The notes beneath the pieces were generated by a model that was given only the letters and a program-made list of their open reading frames with translations, ran no database searches and was not told the origin of the DNA. A program made the translations under genes and the position numbers. Shown in pieces: positions 8,216-15,785 of a stretch of 64,000 nt of DNA. Origin of the DNA: Streptomyces sp. NK08204 (lineage in GTDB: Bacteria > Actinomycetota > Actinomycetes > Streptomycetales > Streptomycetaceae); NCBI RefSeq assembly GCF_020400585.1, contig NZ_JAINVF010000010.1:124001-188000 (forward strand). The letters are read 5' to 3'. Within the stretch, counting starts at the first letter, position 1; the number at the start of each line of letters is the position of its first letter.

Positions 8216-8837
8216 GCGCCCTCAGTTCCCCGGCCATGACGGCCCGGCGGGCGTACACCTCGTCCCGCCGGGCCGCCATCTGCCGCAGCGCGTCCCTTTT
8301 CTCCCGCTTGGAGAGCCGGTCCAGGTAGACGTGCCCCTGGGTGTGGTCGGTCTCGTGCGCGAGGCAGCGCGCGAAGTACCCCGTGCCCTCCACGAGCAGC
8401 GGGTTGCCGTCCTTGTCCTGTCCGCGCACGACGGCCCGCTCCGGCCGCGGTACGTCCATCACGGCACCGGGCACCGACAGGCATCCCTCGCCCTCGACCA
8501 GCAGCCGTCGTCCGGCCGGCGGCGTCTCGAGCACCGGATTGACGACGTGTCCGACATGCCGGATTCCTTCGTCGTCAAGGCAGTCGTAAACGAACAGGCG
8601 CATGTCCACGCCGACCTGATTCGCCGCCAGTCCCGCCCCTTCGGCGACGTACAGCGTGCGGAACATGTCGTGGATGAGCGCGGCGAGGTCGGGCCCGAAC
8701 TCGGTGACGTCCCGGCACGGCTTGTGCAGCACCTCCTCACCGACCTCGGTGATCCGGCGCACCGCACCGAGGCCGGCCTCGGGGGTGTGGCGGGGGTGGT
8801 AGCCGGCTGGGACTCCCTGTACGAACACGCGTGGCAT
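8181..8837 (-). CDS. def: Peptide deformylase
   Basis: 218 residues from ATG 8837, with AAGGAG nine bases upstream. It removes the formyl group from the initiator methionine of new proteins. All three metal-site motifs are intact: GAGLAANQ (67-74), EGCLS (117-121, Cys ligand 119) and HETDH (161-165, two His ligands and the catalytic Glu). There is a ~25-residue extension at the N-terminus and a ~20-residue basic tail, common in actinobacterial copies. Streptomycetes usually carry several def paralogues. The last 35 bases overlap the convergent reductase gene. Confidence 0.93.
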   Translation of the reverse strand: MPRVFVQGVPAGYHPRHTPEAGLGAVRRITEVGEEVLHKPCRDVTEFGPDLAALIHDMFRTLYVAEGAGLAANQVGVDMRLFVYDCLDDEGIRHVGHVVNPVLETPPAGRRLLVEGEGCLSVPGAVMDVPRPERAVVRGQDKDGNPLLVEGTGYFARCLAHETDHTQGHVYLDRLSKREKRDALRQMAARRDEVYARRAVMAGELRALRPWGQPSSGR

Positions 8838-8911
8838 CGCGTGGTCTCCTTCACTCGTGACCGGACCGCCGGGCGGCGGCCCGTCCGCGCATCCTGCCAG
8901 GAGAAGCGAAA

Positions 8912-8938
8912 GGCCGCTGCCTCCGGGAGGCAGCGGCC
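8912..8938 (-). terminator. Rho-independent terminator of the NlpC/P60 gene
   Basis: An 11-bp perfect stem (8912-8922 with 8928-8938) around a 5-base loop. Read on the minus strand it is followed by TTTCGCTTC, a pyrimidine-rich tail. It lies 30 bases past the stop codon of the hydrolase gene. Confidence 0.8.
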
Positions 8939-8968
8939 CTACGCGTGCGAGAGAGGTGCGGGGTGTGC

Positions 8969-9844
8969 TCAGAGCACCCGCACGGCGCCGGTCGGCGGGT
9001 CGTACGACAGCGGCTTCTCGACGATGCCGGTGGACGGGTTCTGCGCGCCGACGAACATGCCGTCACCGGCGTAGATCGCCACGTGGTAGGCGCTGCCCGC
9101 GCTGCCCCAGTAGAGGATGTCGCCGGGCTGGAGGTTGCTCAGCGAGACCTGGGTGCCGGCGGTCGACTGGTCCTGGGAGACGCGCGGCAGGCTGACGCCG
9201 ACCTGCCTGAAGGCGGCCTGGACGAGGCTGGAGCAGTCCCATGCGTTGGGCCCGGAGGCGCCCAGGACGTAGCTCTTGCCGATCTGCGCCTTGGCGAAGG
9301 CGAGGACGGTCGCGGCCGAACCGGTGGCCGTGGACGTGCCGGTGCTCGTGCCGGTGCTCGTGGCGGTGGCGGTGCCGGTGCCGGTGCCGGTGCTCGCCGT
9401 GGTGGAGAGCGTCGTCCGCTCCGCGCTGCGGGAGGCACGGGCGGCGGCCTCCCGGCGGGCTGCCTCCTCGGCCTTCTTCTTGGCCTCCGCTGCCTTCTTC
9501 TTGGCCTTCGCAAGGTCCGCCTTGGCCTGCTTCGCGGCGTTTGCGGCGGCCGTGTCACGCTCGGCCTGCAGCTCGTAGTTCGCGGCGACCTGCTGGGTGG
9601 CGTCCGCGGACTGGGCGACCTGAGCGGCCAGATCGGCCGTCAGGGTGGGCAGTTCGAGGGTCTGCGTCACCGGCTCGGACGCGTTCGCCGAACCGGACGC
9701 CCCGGCGACTGCCAGGGTGCTGAGGACGCCACCGGCAACTCCGGCCCGCATCGCGATGGTGGACGCGCTGCGGCGGGGCTTCCGGTGGCTGCGTATGTGA
9801 GCGGTGTGGGGCATGAGAACAACCGGTACCAGGGGCTCCTTCAT
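8969..9844 (-). CDS. Secreted NlpC/P60 cell-wall endopeptidase
   Basis: About 291 residues from ATG 9844. The start is uncertain: GTG 9871 and ATG 9814 are in frame and none has a clear ribosome site. An arginine-rich N-terminus (HRKPRRS) and a hydrophobic segment ending in ..SANA form an export signal. Then come a coiled-coil rich in Ala/Lys (KAKKKAAEAKKKAEEAARRE), a Thr/Gly repeat linker, and the NlpC/P60 domain with catalytic Cys in WDCSSLVQAA and His in AYHVAIYAG. It should cut peptide cross-links in peptidoglycan outside the cell. Coiled coil plus NlpC/P60 is the RipA/CwlO-like layout. Confidence 0.9.
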   Translation of the reverse strand: MKEPLVPVVLMPHTAHIRSHRKPRRSASTIAMRAGVAGGVLSTLAVAGASGSANASEPVTQTLELPTLTADLAAQVAQSADATQQVAANYELQAERDTAAANAAKQAKADLAKAKKKAAEAKKKAEEAARREAAARASRSAERTTLSTTASTGTGTGTATATSTGTSTGTSTATGSAATVLAFAKAQIGKSYVLGASGPNAWDCSSLVQAAFRQVGVSLPRVSQDQSTAGTQVSLSNLQPGDILYWGSAGSAYHVAIYAGDGMFVGAQNPSTGIVEKPLSYDPPTGAVRVL

Positions 9845-9946
9845 ATCTTCAAGAAACGTGGCGTGCGCCACAGTTGCTCAATCGAGACACTGAATCCCGG
9901 GCGTGTCGCTCTTTATTGACGCCGTAACGGACATAGCGGACTCCGG

Positions 9947-9964
9947 TGATCAAGCCCTTGATCA
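9947..9964. repeat. Inverted repeat TGATCAA-N4-TTGATCA
   Basis: A perfect 7-bp inverted repeat with a 4-base spacer, TGATCAAGCCCTTGATCA, with a third TTGATCA-like copy just after it (about 9970-9977). It lies about 75-100 bases upstream of the GTG/ATG starts of the NlpC/P60 gene, so it could be an operator for that gene. It could also fold as a short hairpin. Confidence 0.6.
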
Positions 9965-10111
9965 CGGTCTTTGATCATTACGTCCGAATTGCCCCCCACC
10001 TACCATCGGTTGGGGTGGATGGCCAAGCCCGGTTCTGGGAGATCACTTGCCGGTGTGGCGGAGGTCACGGAACGGTCACCGGGGAGGCCGCGTCCTGTGC
10101 GGGCGCGAGTT

Positions 10112-10127
10112 CGTGAACGCGTGCACG
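10112..10127. promoter_or_regulatory. Weaker Rex-like operator candidate upstream of nuoA
   Basis: CGTGAACGCGTGCACG differs from the Rex consensus TGTGAACNNNTTCACA at three of the thirteen defined positions (1, 12 and 16). It lies 430 bases before nuoA, too far for the nearest plausible promoter, so the second site at 10436 is the better candidate. Confidence 0.35.
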
Positions 10128-10435
10128 CGCCCGGATGCCGTCCACACCCCGTCCCGCACCTCCCTCCGACGTGTGAACGGGTGCCTCTATCAAGGGGTGG
10201 CGTCCAGCGCCAATTTGCATGCAGCGGAACTCTCTTGATATTGAGACGCCCCCTCTGGCCTGTGATGACAAGCGAAAATGTCACTTCTGGTGATCAGCTG
10301 AACGCTTCGCGTGCGAAGATCACTCATCATCCGACTTCATGATCCTTCGTCAGGTGGTGGAGATCACAAAGCTTGTGGAATACCCCGTGTCGCAGATCAC
10401 AGAGCGGCGGGCATAAGATGCGAGGCAGTTGGGCT

Positions 10436-10451
10436 TGTGACCTGCTTCACA
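10436..10451. promoter_or_regulatory. Rex-type redox operator in the nuo promoter region
   Basis: TGTGACCTGCTTCACA has perfect TGTGA/TCACA half-sites six bases apart. It matches the Streptomyces Rex consensus TGTGAACNNNTTCACA at all defined positions but one (A6 to C). It lies 17 bases downstream of a TAAGAT hexamer (10414-10419) and about 110 bases before nuoA, a good place for repression. Rex releases DNA when NADH rises, and from memory the nuo operon belongs to its regulon in S. coelicolor. The half-sites also fit a Crp-type site, which is the main alternative. Confidence 0.6.
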
Positions 10452-10559
10452 TGTTCTCGATCTTCGTCCGGGACACGTGGGGTTCGAGGGACCGGTGAGG
10501 CAGACGCGAGCCCAGTGCAACCGCCAGCAGTCAGCGCCGACTGAGAGGAGCGAGGAGCG

Positions 10560-10919
10560 GTGAACGCGTATGCGCCCATCCTCGTACTGGGAGCCCTCGG
10601 GGCAGGCTTTGCGATCTTCTCCGTGGTCATGGCCACGCTGATCGGTCCGAAGCGGTACAACCGCGCCAAGCTCGACGCCTACGAGTGCGGCATCGAGCCG
10701 ACCCCCACGCCGGCCGGCGGCGGGCGCTTCCCCATCAAGTACTACCTGACGGCGATGCTCTTCATCGTCTTCGACATCGAGATCGTCTTCCTCTACCCCT
10801 GGGCCGTCACCTTCGACGCCCTGGGGATCTTTGGGCTCGTGGAGATGCTGCTCTTCGTGCTCACCGTCTTCGTCGCGTACGCGTACGTATGGCGGCGCGG
10901 CGGCCTGGAATGGGACTGA
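10560..10919 (+). CDS. nuoA: NADH-quinone oxidoreductase subunit A (NuoA1)
   Basis: 119 residues, GTG start after a purine-rich GAGGAGCGAGGAGCG. Small membrane subunit of complex I with three predicted helices (~4-28, 62-82, 88-112). It carries the conserved loop ECGIEP (42-47), which lies close to the quinone tunnel in solved complexes, and FDIEIVFLYPWA with conserved acidic residues 72 and 74. First gene of a complete 14-gene nuo operon running to 26571. A divergent paralogue (NuoA2) is at 52004. Confidence 0.95.
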   Translation: MNAYAPILVLGALGAGFAIFSVVMATLIGPKRYNRAKLDAYECGIEPTPTPAGGGRFPIKYYLTAMLFIVFDIEIVFLYPWAVTFDALGIFGLVEMLLFVLTVFVAYAYVWRRGGLEWD

Positions 10920-10932
10920 GGGGCCTACTGAC

Positions 10933-11487
10933 ATGGGACTCGAAGAAAAGCTGCCGAGCGGCTTCCTGCTGACCACCGTCGAGCAGGCCGCGGGCTGGGT
11001 GCGCAAGGCGTCCGTCTTCCCCGCCACCTTCGGCCTCGCCTGCTGCGCCATCGAGATGATGACCACCGGCGCGGGCCGGTACGACCTGGCGCGCTTCGGC
11101 ATGGAGGTCTTCCGCGGCTCGCCGCGCCAGGCCGACCTGATGATCGTCGCCGGCCGGGTCAGCCAGAAGATGGCGCCGGTGCTCAGGCAGGTCTACGACC
11201 AGATGCCCAACCCGAAGTGGGTGATCTCCATGGGCGTCTGCGCGTCCTCGGGCGGCATGTTCAACAACTACGCGATCGTCCAGGGCGTCGACCACATCGT
11301 CCCCGTCGACATCTACCTCCCGGGCTGTCCGCCCCGGCCCGAGATGCTGATGGACGCGATCCTCAAGCTCCACCACAAGATCCAGAACTCCAAGCTCGGC
11401 GTGAACGCCGAGGAAGCCGCCCGCGAGGCGGAGGAGGCGGCGCTCAAGGCCCTGCCCACGATCGAGATGAAGGGGCTGCTGCGGTGA
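10933..11487 (+). CDS. nuoB: NADH-quinone oxidoreductase subunit B (NuoB1)
   Basis: 184 residues from ATG 10933, with GAGGGG nine bases upstream. Carries the terminal [4Fe-4S] cluster N2 that passes electrons to menaquinone. The ligands are visible as the tandem C37-C38 (FGLACCAIE), C103 and C132 (LPGCPPRPE). It sits at the junction of the peripheral and membrane arms with NuoD. The stop overlaps the nuoC GTG start (GTGA), indicating translational coupling. Confidence 0.95.
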   Translation: MGLEEKLPSGFLLTTVEQAAGWVRKASVFPATFGLACCAIEMMTTGAGRYDLARFGMEVFRGSPRQADLMIVAGRVSQKMAPVLRQVYDQMPNPKWVISMGVCASSGGMFNNYAIVQGVDHIVPVDIYLPGCPPRPEMLMDAILKLHHKIQNSKLGVNAEEAAREAEEAALKALPTIEMKGLLR

Positions 11488-12245
11488 GCGACGCGAACGG
11501 CACCAACGGCGCCACGGGTACGAACGGGGTCAACCCCGAGAAGGCCCTCTCGGCTTCCAACCTCCCCGGCCGGCGCGGCCAGGGCGGCGAGGAGATCCGC
11601 GTCCAGCGCGGCATGTTCGGCGCCGACAACGGAGGCGACACGTCCGGCTACGGCGGCCTGGTCCGCTCGGTCCGGCTCCCGGGACCGGCGACCCGACCCT
11701 ACGGCGGCTGGTTCGACGAGGTCGCCGACGAACTCGAGGGCGCGCTGGAGGAGCAGGGACTCCTCCCCGGCAACGCCATCGAGAAGACGGTCGTCGACCG
11801 CGGCGAGATCACCTTCCACGTCGAACGCGAGCACCTGGTCCGCGTCGCCCGCACCCTGCGCGACGACCCGGCCCTGCGCTTCGAACTGTGCACCGGCGTC
11901 AGCGGCGTCCACTACCCGGCCGACAAGGGCCGCGAGCTGCACGCCGTCTACCACCTGCGCTCGATCACCCACAACCGGCTGATCCGCGTCGAAGTCAGCG
12001 CCCCGGAACCCGACCCGCACATCCCGTCGCTGGTCTCCGTCTATCCGACCAACGACTGGCACGAGCGGGAGACCTACGACTTCTTCGGCATCGTCTTCGA
12101 CGGTCACCCCGCCCTGACGCGGATCATGATGCCGGACGACTGGCAGGGCCATCCGCAGCGCAAGGACTACCCCCTCGGCGGCATCCCCGTCGAGTACAAG
12201 GGCGCCCAGATCCCGGCTCCGGACCAGCGGAGGTCGTACTCGTGA
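11484..12245 (+). CDS. nuoC: NADH-quinone oxidoreductase subunit C (NuoC1)
   Basis: 253 residues, GTG start overlapping the nuoB stop. Peripheral-arm 30-kDa subunit without cofactor; it braces NuoD and NuoB. About 75 residues of Ser/Thr/Asn/Gly-rich, poorly conserved sequence come first. The domain then ends with the family signature YPTNDWHERETYDFFGI and a HPALTRIMMPDDWQGHPQRKDYPLGG tail that contacts NuoD. Separate from nuoD, unlike the fused NuoCD of enterobacteria. GTGA overlap with nuoD. Confidence 0.95.
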   Translation: MSDANGTNGATGTNGVNPEKALSASNLPGRRGQGGEEIRVQRGMFGADNGGDTSGYGGLVRSVRLPGPATRPYGGWFDEVADELEGALEEQGLLPGNAIEKTVVDRGEITFHVEREHLVRVARTLRDDPALRFELCTGVSGVHYPADKGRELHAVYHLRSITHNRLIRVEVSAPEPDPHIPSLVSVYPTNDWHERETYDFFGIVFDGHPALTRIMMPDDWQGHPQRKDYPLGGIPVEYKGAQIPAPDQRRSYS

Positions 12246-13573
12246 GCACGCAGTCAGCATCAGCCGCGTCGGCGCGCGAGACCACCGAGGGCACCGTATA
12301 TACGGTCACCGGTGGCGACTGGGACGAGATCGTCCAGTCCGCGGCCCGCGCCGACGACGAGCGCATCGTCGTCAACATGGGTCCCCAGCACCCCTCCACC
12401 CACGGGGTGCTCCGCCTGATCCTGGAGATCGAGGGCGAGACGGTCACCGAGGCCCGCTGCGGCATCGGCTACCTGCACACCGGCATCGAGAAGAACCTCG
12501 AGTTCCGCACGTGGACGCAGGGCACCACCTTCGTCACGCGCATGGATTACCTGACGTCCTTCTTCAACGAGACCGCCTACTGTCTCGCCGTCGAGAAGCT
12601 CCTCGGCATCGAGGACCAGATCACCGAGCGCGCCAAGATCATCAGGGTGCTCCTGATGGAGCTGAACCGGCTCTCCTCCCACCTGGTGTGCATCGCCACC
12701 GGCGGTATGGAACTGGGCGCCACCACGATCATGATCTACGGATTCCGTGATCGTGAAATGATTCTCGACCTCTACGAGCTGGTCACGGGCCTGCGGATGA
12801 ACCACGCGTACATCCGGCCCGGCGGACTCGCCCAGGACCTGCCGCCCGGCGCGGTGGACCAGATCCGCGAGTTCGTGAAGAAGATGAACAAGAACCTCCC
12901 GGAGTACGACAAGCTCGCCACCGGGAACCCCATCTTCAAGGCCCGCATGCAGGACATCGGCTACCTCGACCTGGCCGGCTGCATGGCCCTCGGCGCCACC
13001 GGCCCGATCCTGCGCGCCACCGGCCTGCCGCACGACCTGCGCAAGACCCAGCCGTACTGCGACTACGAGACGTACGACTTCGAGATCCCGACCGCCGACA
13101 CCTGCGACGCCTACGGCCGCTTCCTGATCCGCCTGGAGGAGATGCGCCAGTCGCTCAGGATCGTCGAGCAGTGCCTGGACCGGCTCCAGCCCGGCCCGGT
13201 GATGGTCGCCGACAAGAAGATCGCCTGGCCCGCCCAGCTCGCCCTGGGACCGGACGGGCTCGGCAACTCCCTCGACCACATCAAGAAGATCATGGGCACT
13301 TCCATGGAGGCCCTGATCCACCACTTCAAGCTGGTGACCGAGGGCTTCCGCGTACCGCCGGGACAGGCGTACGCGGCCGTCGAGTCCCCCAAGGGCGAAC
13401 TCGGGGTGCACGCCGTCTCCGACGGAGGCACCCGTCCCTACCGGGTCCACTTCCGCGACCCGTCCTTCACCAACCTGCAGGCCATGGCGGCGATGTGCGA
13501 GGGCGGCCAGGTCGCCGACGTGATCGTCGCCGTCGCGTCCATCGACCCCGTGATGGGAGGCGTCGACCGGTGA
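12242..13573 (+). CDS. nuoD: NADH-quinone oxidoreductase subunit D (NuoD)
   Basis: 443 residues, GTG start overlapping nuoC. 49-kDa subunit related to the [NiFe]-hydrogenase large subunit; with NuoB it forms the quinone site. Signature segments: NMGPQHPSTHGVLRL (the HGxLR-type loop lining the quinone headgroup site), GYLHTGIEKNLE, TGLRMNHAYIRPGG, and an ESPKGELGVH end. This is the only nuoD in the window: the second cluster at 52-62 kb has none, so any Nuo2 complex may have to borrow this subunit or work without it. Confidence 0.96.
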   Translation: MSTQSASAASARETTEGTVYTVTGGDWDEIVQSAARADDERIVVNMGPQHPSTHGVLRLILEIEGETVTEARCGIGYLHTGIEKNLEFRTWTQGTTFVTRMDYLTSFFNETAYCLAVEKLLGIEDQITERAKIIRVLLMELNRLSSHLVCIATGGMELGATTIMIYGFRDREMILDLYELVTGLRMNHAYIRPGGLAQDLPPGAVDQIREFVKKMNKNLPEYDKLATGNPIFKARMQDIGYLDLAGCMALGATGPILRATGLPHDLRKTQPYCDYETYDFEIPTADTCDAYGRFLIRLEEMRQSLRIVEQCLDRLQPGPVMVADKKIAWPAQLALGPDGLGNSLDHIKKIMGTSMEALIHHFKLVTEGFRVPPGQAYAAVESPKGELGVHAVSDGGTRPYRVHFRDPSFTNLQAMAAMCEGGQVADVIVAVASIDPVMGGVDR

Positions 13574-14439
13574 CCACCAGTTCCTCGGAGCGGGGCGTCA
13601 GCCTGGGCATGCCCGAACTGCCCGCGCCCGCCTACCCGGACGACGTCCGGGCCCGGCTTGAGGCGGACGCGCGTGAGGTGATCGCGCGCTACCCCGACTC
13701 CCGGTCCGCCCTGCTGCCGCTGCTCCACCTCGTGCAGTCGGAGGAGGGCCATGTCACGCGCACCGGGATGCGGTTCTGCGCGGACATGCTGGGCCTGACC
13801 ACGGCCGAGGTCACCGCCGTGGCCACCTTCTACACCATGTACCGGCGGGGGCCCTCCGGCGACTACCAGGTCGGGGTGTGCACCAACACGCTGTGCGCGG
13901 TGATGGGCGGCGACGCGATCTTCGAGACCCTCCAGGAGCACCTGGGCGTCGGCAACGGCGAGACCACCGACGACGGCAAGGTCACCCTGGAGCACATCGA
14001 GTGCAACGCGGCCTGCGACTACGCGCCGGTCGTGATGGTCAACTGGGAGTTCTTCGACAACCAGACGCCCGCGAGCGCTCAGCGCCTCGTCGACGACCTC
14101 CGCGCGGGACGGCCGGTGCAGCCCACGCGCGGGGCCCGGCTGTGCACCTTCAAGGAGACCGCCCGGATCCTCGCGGGCTTCCCCGACGAGCGGCCGGGGG
14201 CCGTCGAGGAGAGCGGCGGCGCGGGCCCCGCCTCACTGGTGGGCCTCCGCCTGGCCAAGGGAGAGGCCGCACCCGCGCGCGTGGTGCATCCGCGAGGCGG
14301 TCCCGCTGAGGAGCCGCGGGAGGCGGTGCACGAACCGTCGCCGGCCGAGCACCTCAGTTCCCATGACGCGCCGCTGGAGACATCGGCCTCCGACCCAGCC
14401 CACCCGGCAGGGCCTACCGCCGAGGAGGAGGGGGAGTGA
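13570..14439 (+). CDS. nuoE: NADH-quinone oxidoreductase subunit E (NuoE)
   Basis: 289 residues, GTG start overlapping nuoD. 24-kDa thioredoxin-like subunit of the NADH module with the [2Fe-2S] cluster N1a. The ligands are C104, C109, C145 and C149 (VCTNTLC and ECNAACDYAP). The conserved domain ends around residue 210 (GARLCTFKETARILAGFPDE). A ~80-residue acidic, Pro/Ala/Ser-rich tail follows that has no counterpart in the standard ~160-200 residue subunit and is probably disordered. Its stop overlaps the nuoF start. Confidence 0.95.
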   Translation: MTTSSSERGVSLGMPELPAPAYPDDVRARLEADAREVIARYPDSRSALLPLLHLVQSEEGHVTRTGMRFCADMLGLTTAEVTAVATFYTMYRRGPSGDYQVGVCTNTLCAVMGGDAIFETLQEHLGVGNGETTDDGKVTLEHIECNAACDYAPVVMVNWEFFDNQTPASAQRLVDDLRAGRPVQPTRGARLCTFKETARILAGFPDERPGAVEESGGAGPASLVGLRLAKGEAAPARVVHPRGGPAEEPREAVHEPSPAEHLSSHDAPLETSASDPAHPAGPTAEEEGE

Positions 14440-15785
14440 TGACCGTGGTACCCGAACTCAAGGACACCAGCCCGGAGAAGCTGCTCGCACCCGTGCTGTC
14501 GGCCTTCTGGGACGAGGACCGGTCCTGGACTCTGGACGTCTACCGGAGGCACGAGGGGTACGAGGGGCTCCGCAAGGCGCTGGCGATGTCACCGGACGAC
14601 GTGATCGCGTACGTCAAGGACTCCGGACTGCGCGGGCGCGGCGGCGCGGGGTTCCCGACCGGAATGAAGTGGCAGTTCATTCCGCAGGGTGATGGGAAAC
14701 CGCACTATCTAGTTGTCAACGCCGACGAATCGGAGCCCGGGACCTGCAAGGACATCCCGCTCCTCTTCGCGAACCCGCACAGCCTCATCGAGGGCATGGT
14801 GATCGCGTGCTATGCCATCAGGTCGTCTCATGCCTTCATCTATCTGCGTGGTGAAGTCGTCCCCGTTCTGCGGCGGTTGCACGAGGCCGTGCGTGAGGCC
14901 TACGCGGCGGGCTACCTCGGCGAGAACATCCTGGGCAGCGGACTCGATCTCGACCTCACCGTGCACGCCGGCGCCGGCGCGTACATCTGCGGTGAGGAGA
15001 CCGCGCTGCTCGACTCGCTCGAAGGCCGCCGTGGTCAACCGCGGCTCCGTCCTCCTTTCCCAGCCGTCGAAGGGCTCTACGCCTGTCCGACTGTTGTGAA
15101 CAACGTCGAGTCGATCGCGTCGGTTCCCGCCATCCTGCAAAACGGCAAAGACTGGTTCAGGTCGATGGGCAGCGAGAAGTCGCCCGGCTTCACGCTCTAC
15201 TCGCTCAGCGGCCACGTCGCGAGCCCCGGACAGTACGAGGGCCCCCTCGGCATCACGCTGCGTCAGCTCCTCGACATGAGCGGCGGCATGCGGCCCGGGC
15301 ACCGCCTCAAGTTCTGGACGCCGGGCGGCTCCTCGACCCCGTTGTTCACCGACGAGCACCTGGACGTCCCGCTCGACTACGAGGGAGTGGCCGCCGCCGG
15401 TTCCATGCTCGGCACCAAGGCCCTGCAGTGCTTCGACGAGACGACCTGTGTGGTGCGGGCGGTGACCCGCTGGACCGAGTTCTACGCCCACGAGTCCTGC
15501 GGCAAGTGCACCCCCTGCCGTGAAGGGACGTACTGGATGGTGCAGCTGCTGCGGGACATCGAGGCGGGCAAGGGCGTCATGTCCGACCTCGACAAACTCG
15601 CCGACATCGCCGACAACGTCAACGGCAAGTCGTTCTGCGCCCTCGGCGACGGCGCCGCGTCCCCGATCTTCTCCTCGCTCAAGTACTTCCGCGAGGAGTA
15701 CGAGCAGCACATCACGGGCCGGGGCTGCCCCTTCGACCCGGCCAAGTCGACGGCCTGGGCGGACCGCCCGGAGGTGAACGCATGA
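14439..15785 (+). CDS. nuoF: NADH-quinone oxidoreductase subunit F (NuoF)
   Basis: 448 residues from ATG 14439; a GTG at 14436 is in frame immediately before it. GAGGAGGAGGGGG lies upstream. 51-kDa subunit that binds NADH and FMN and carries [4Fe-4S] N3. Glycine-rich nucleotide site GRGGAGFPTGMKW, FMN-site stretch NADESEPGTCKD, and cluster ligands C354, C357, C360 (ESCGKCTPCREG) with C400 (SFCALGDGA). Bases ~14680-15140 use many A/T-ending codons compared with the rest of the operon. Confidence 0.96.
   Translation: MTVVPELKDTSPEKLLAPVLSAFWDEDRSWTLDVYRRHEGYEGLRKALAMSPDDVIAYVKDSGLRGRGGAGFPTGMKWQFIPQGDGKPHYLVVNADESEPGTCKDIPLLFANPHSLIEGMVIACYAIRSSHAFIYLRGEVVPVLRRLHEAVREAYAAGYLGENILGSGLDLDLTVHAGAGAYICGEETALLDSLEGRRGQPRLRPPFPAVEGLYACPTVVNNVESIASVPAILQNGKDWFRSMGSEKSPGFTLYSLSGHVASPGQYEGPLGITLRQLLDMSGGMRPGHRLKFWTPGGSSTPLFTDEHLDVPLDYEGVAAAGSMLGTKALQCFDETTCVVRAVTRWTEFYAHESCGKCTPCREGTYWMVQLLRDIEAGKGVMSDLDKLADIADNVNGKSFCALGDGAASPIFSSLKYFREEYEQHITGRGCPFDPAKSTAWADRPEVNA

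Larger units (their letters stand above)
9872..10559. other. 688-base regulatory region between the wall hydrolase and nuoA
   Basis: No convincing gene on either strand; the possible ORFs here have no ribosome site and unbiased codon use. The region is less GC-rich than its surroundings. It holds an inverted repeat at 9947-9964, several further GATCA/GATCAC sequences (around 10040, 10290, 10319, 10362, 10396), two Rex-like sites (10112-10127 and 10436-10451) and a possible -10 (TAAGAT, 10414-10419) for the nuo operon. The hydrolase promoter must lie at its left end, though no hexamers stand out. Confidence 0.7.

Noticed and set aside
10172..10187. Third Rex-like site (TGTGAACG then GTGCC..)
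   Set aside because: Only one half-site is good; the other half lacks TCACA.
9971..10342. 123-codon ORF in the nuoA upstream region
   Set aside because: No ribosome site, no third-position GC bias, no family pattern; it overlaps the likely regulatory sites.
9872..10400. c-di-AMP riboswitch in front of the NlpC/P60 gene
   Set aside because: Looked for the conserved ydaO elements on the minus strand and found none.
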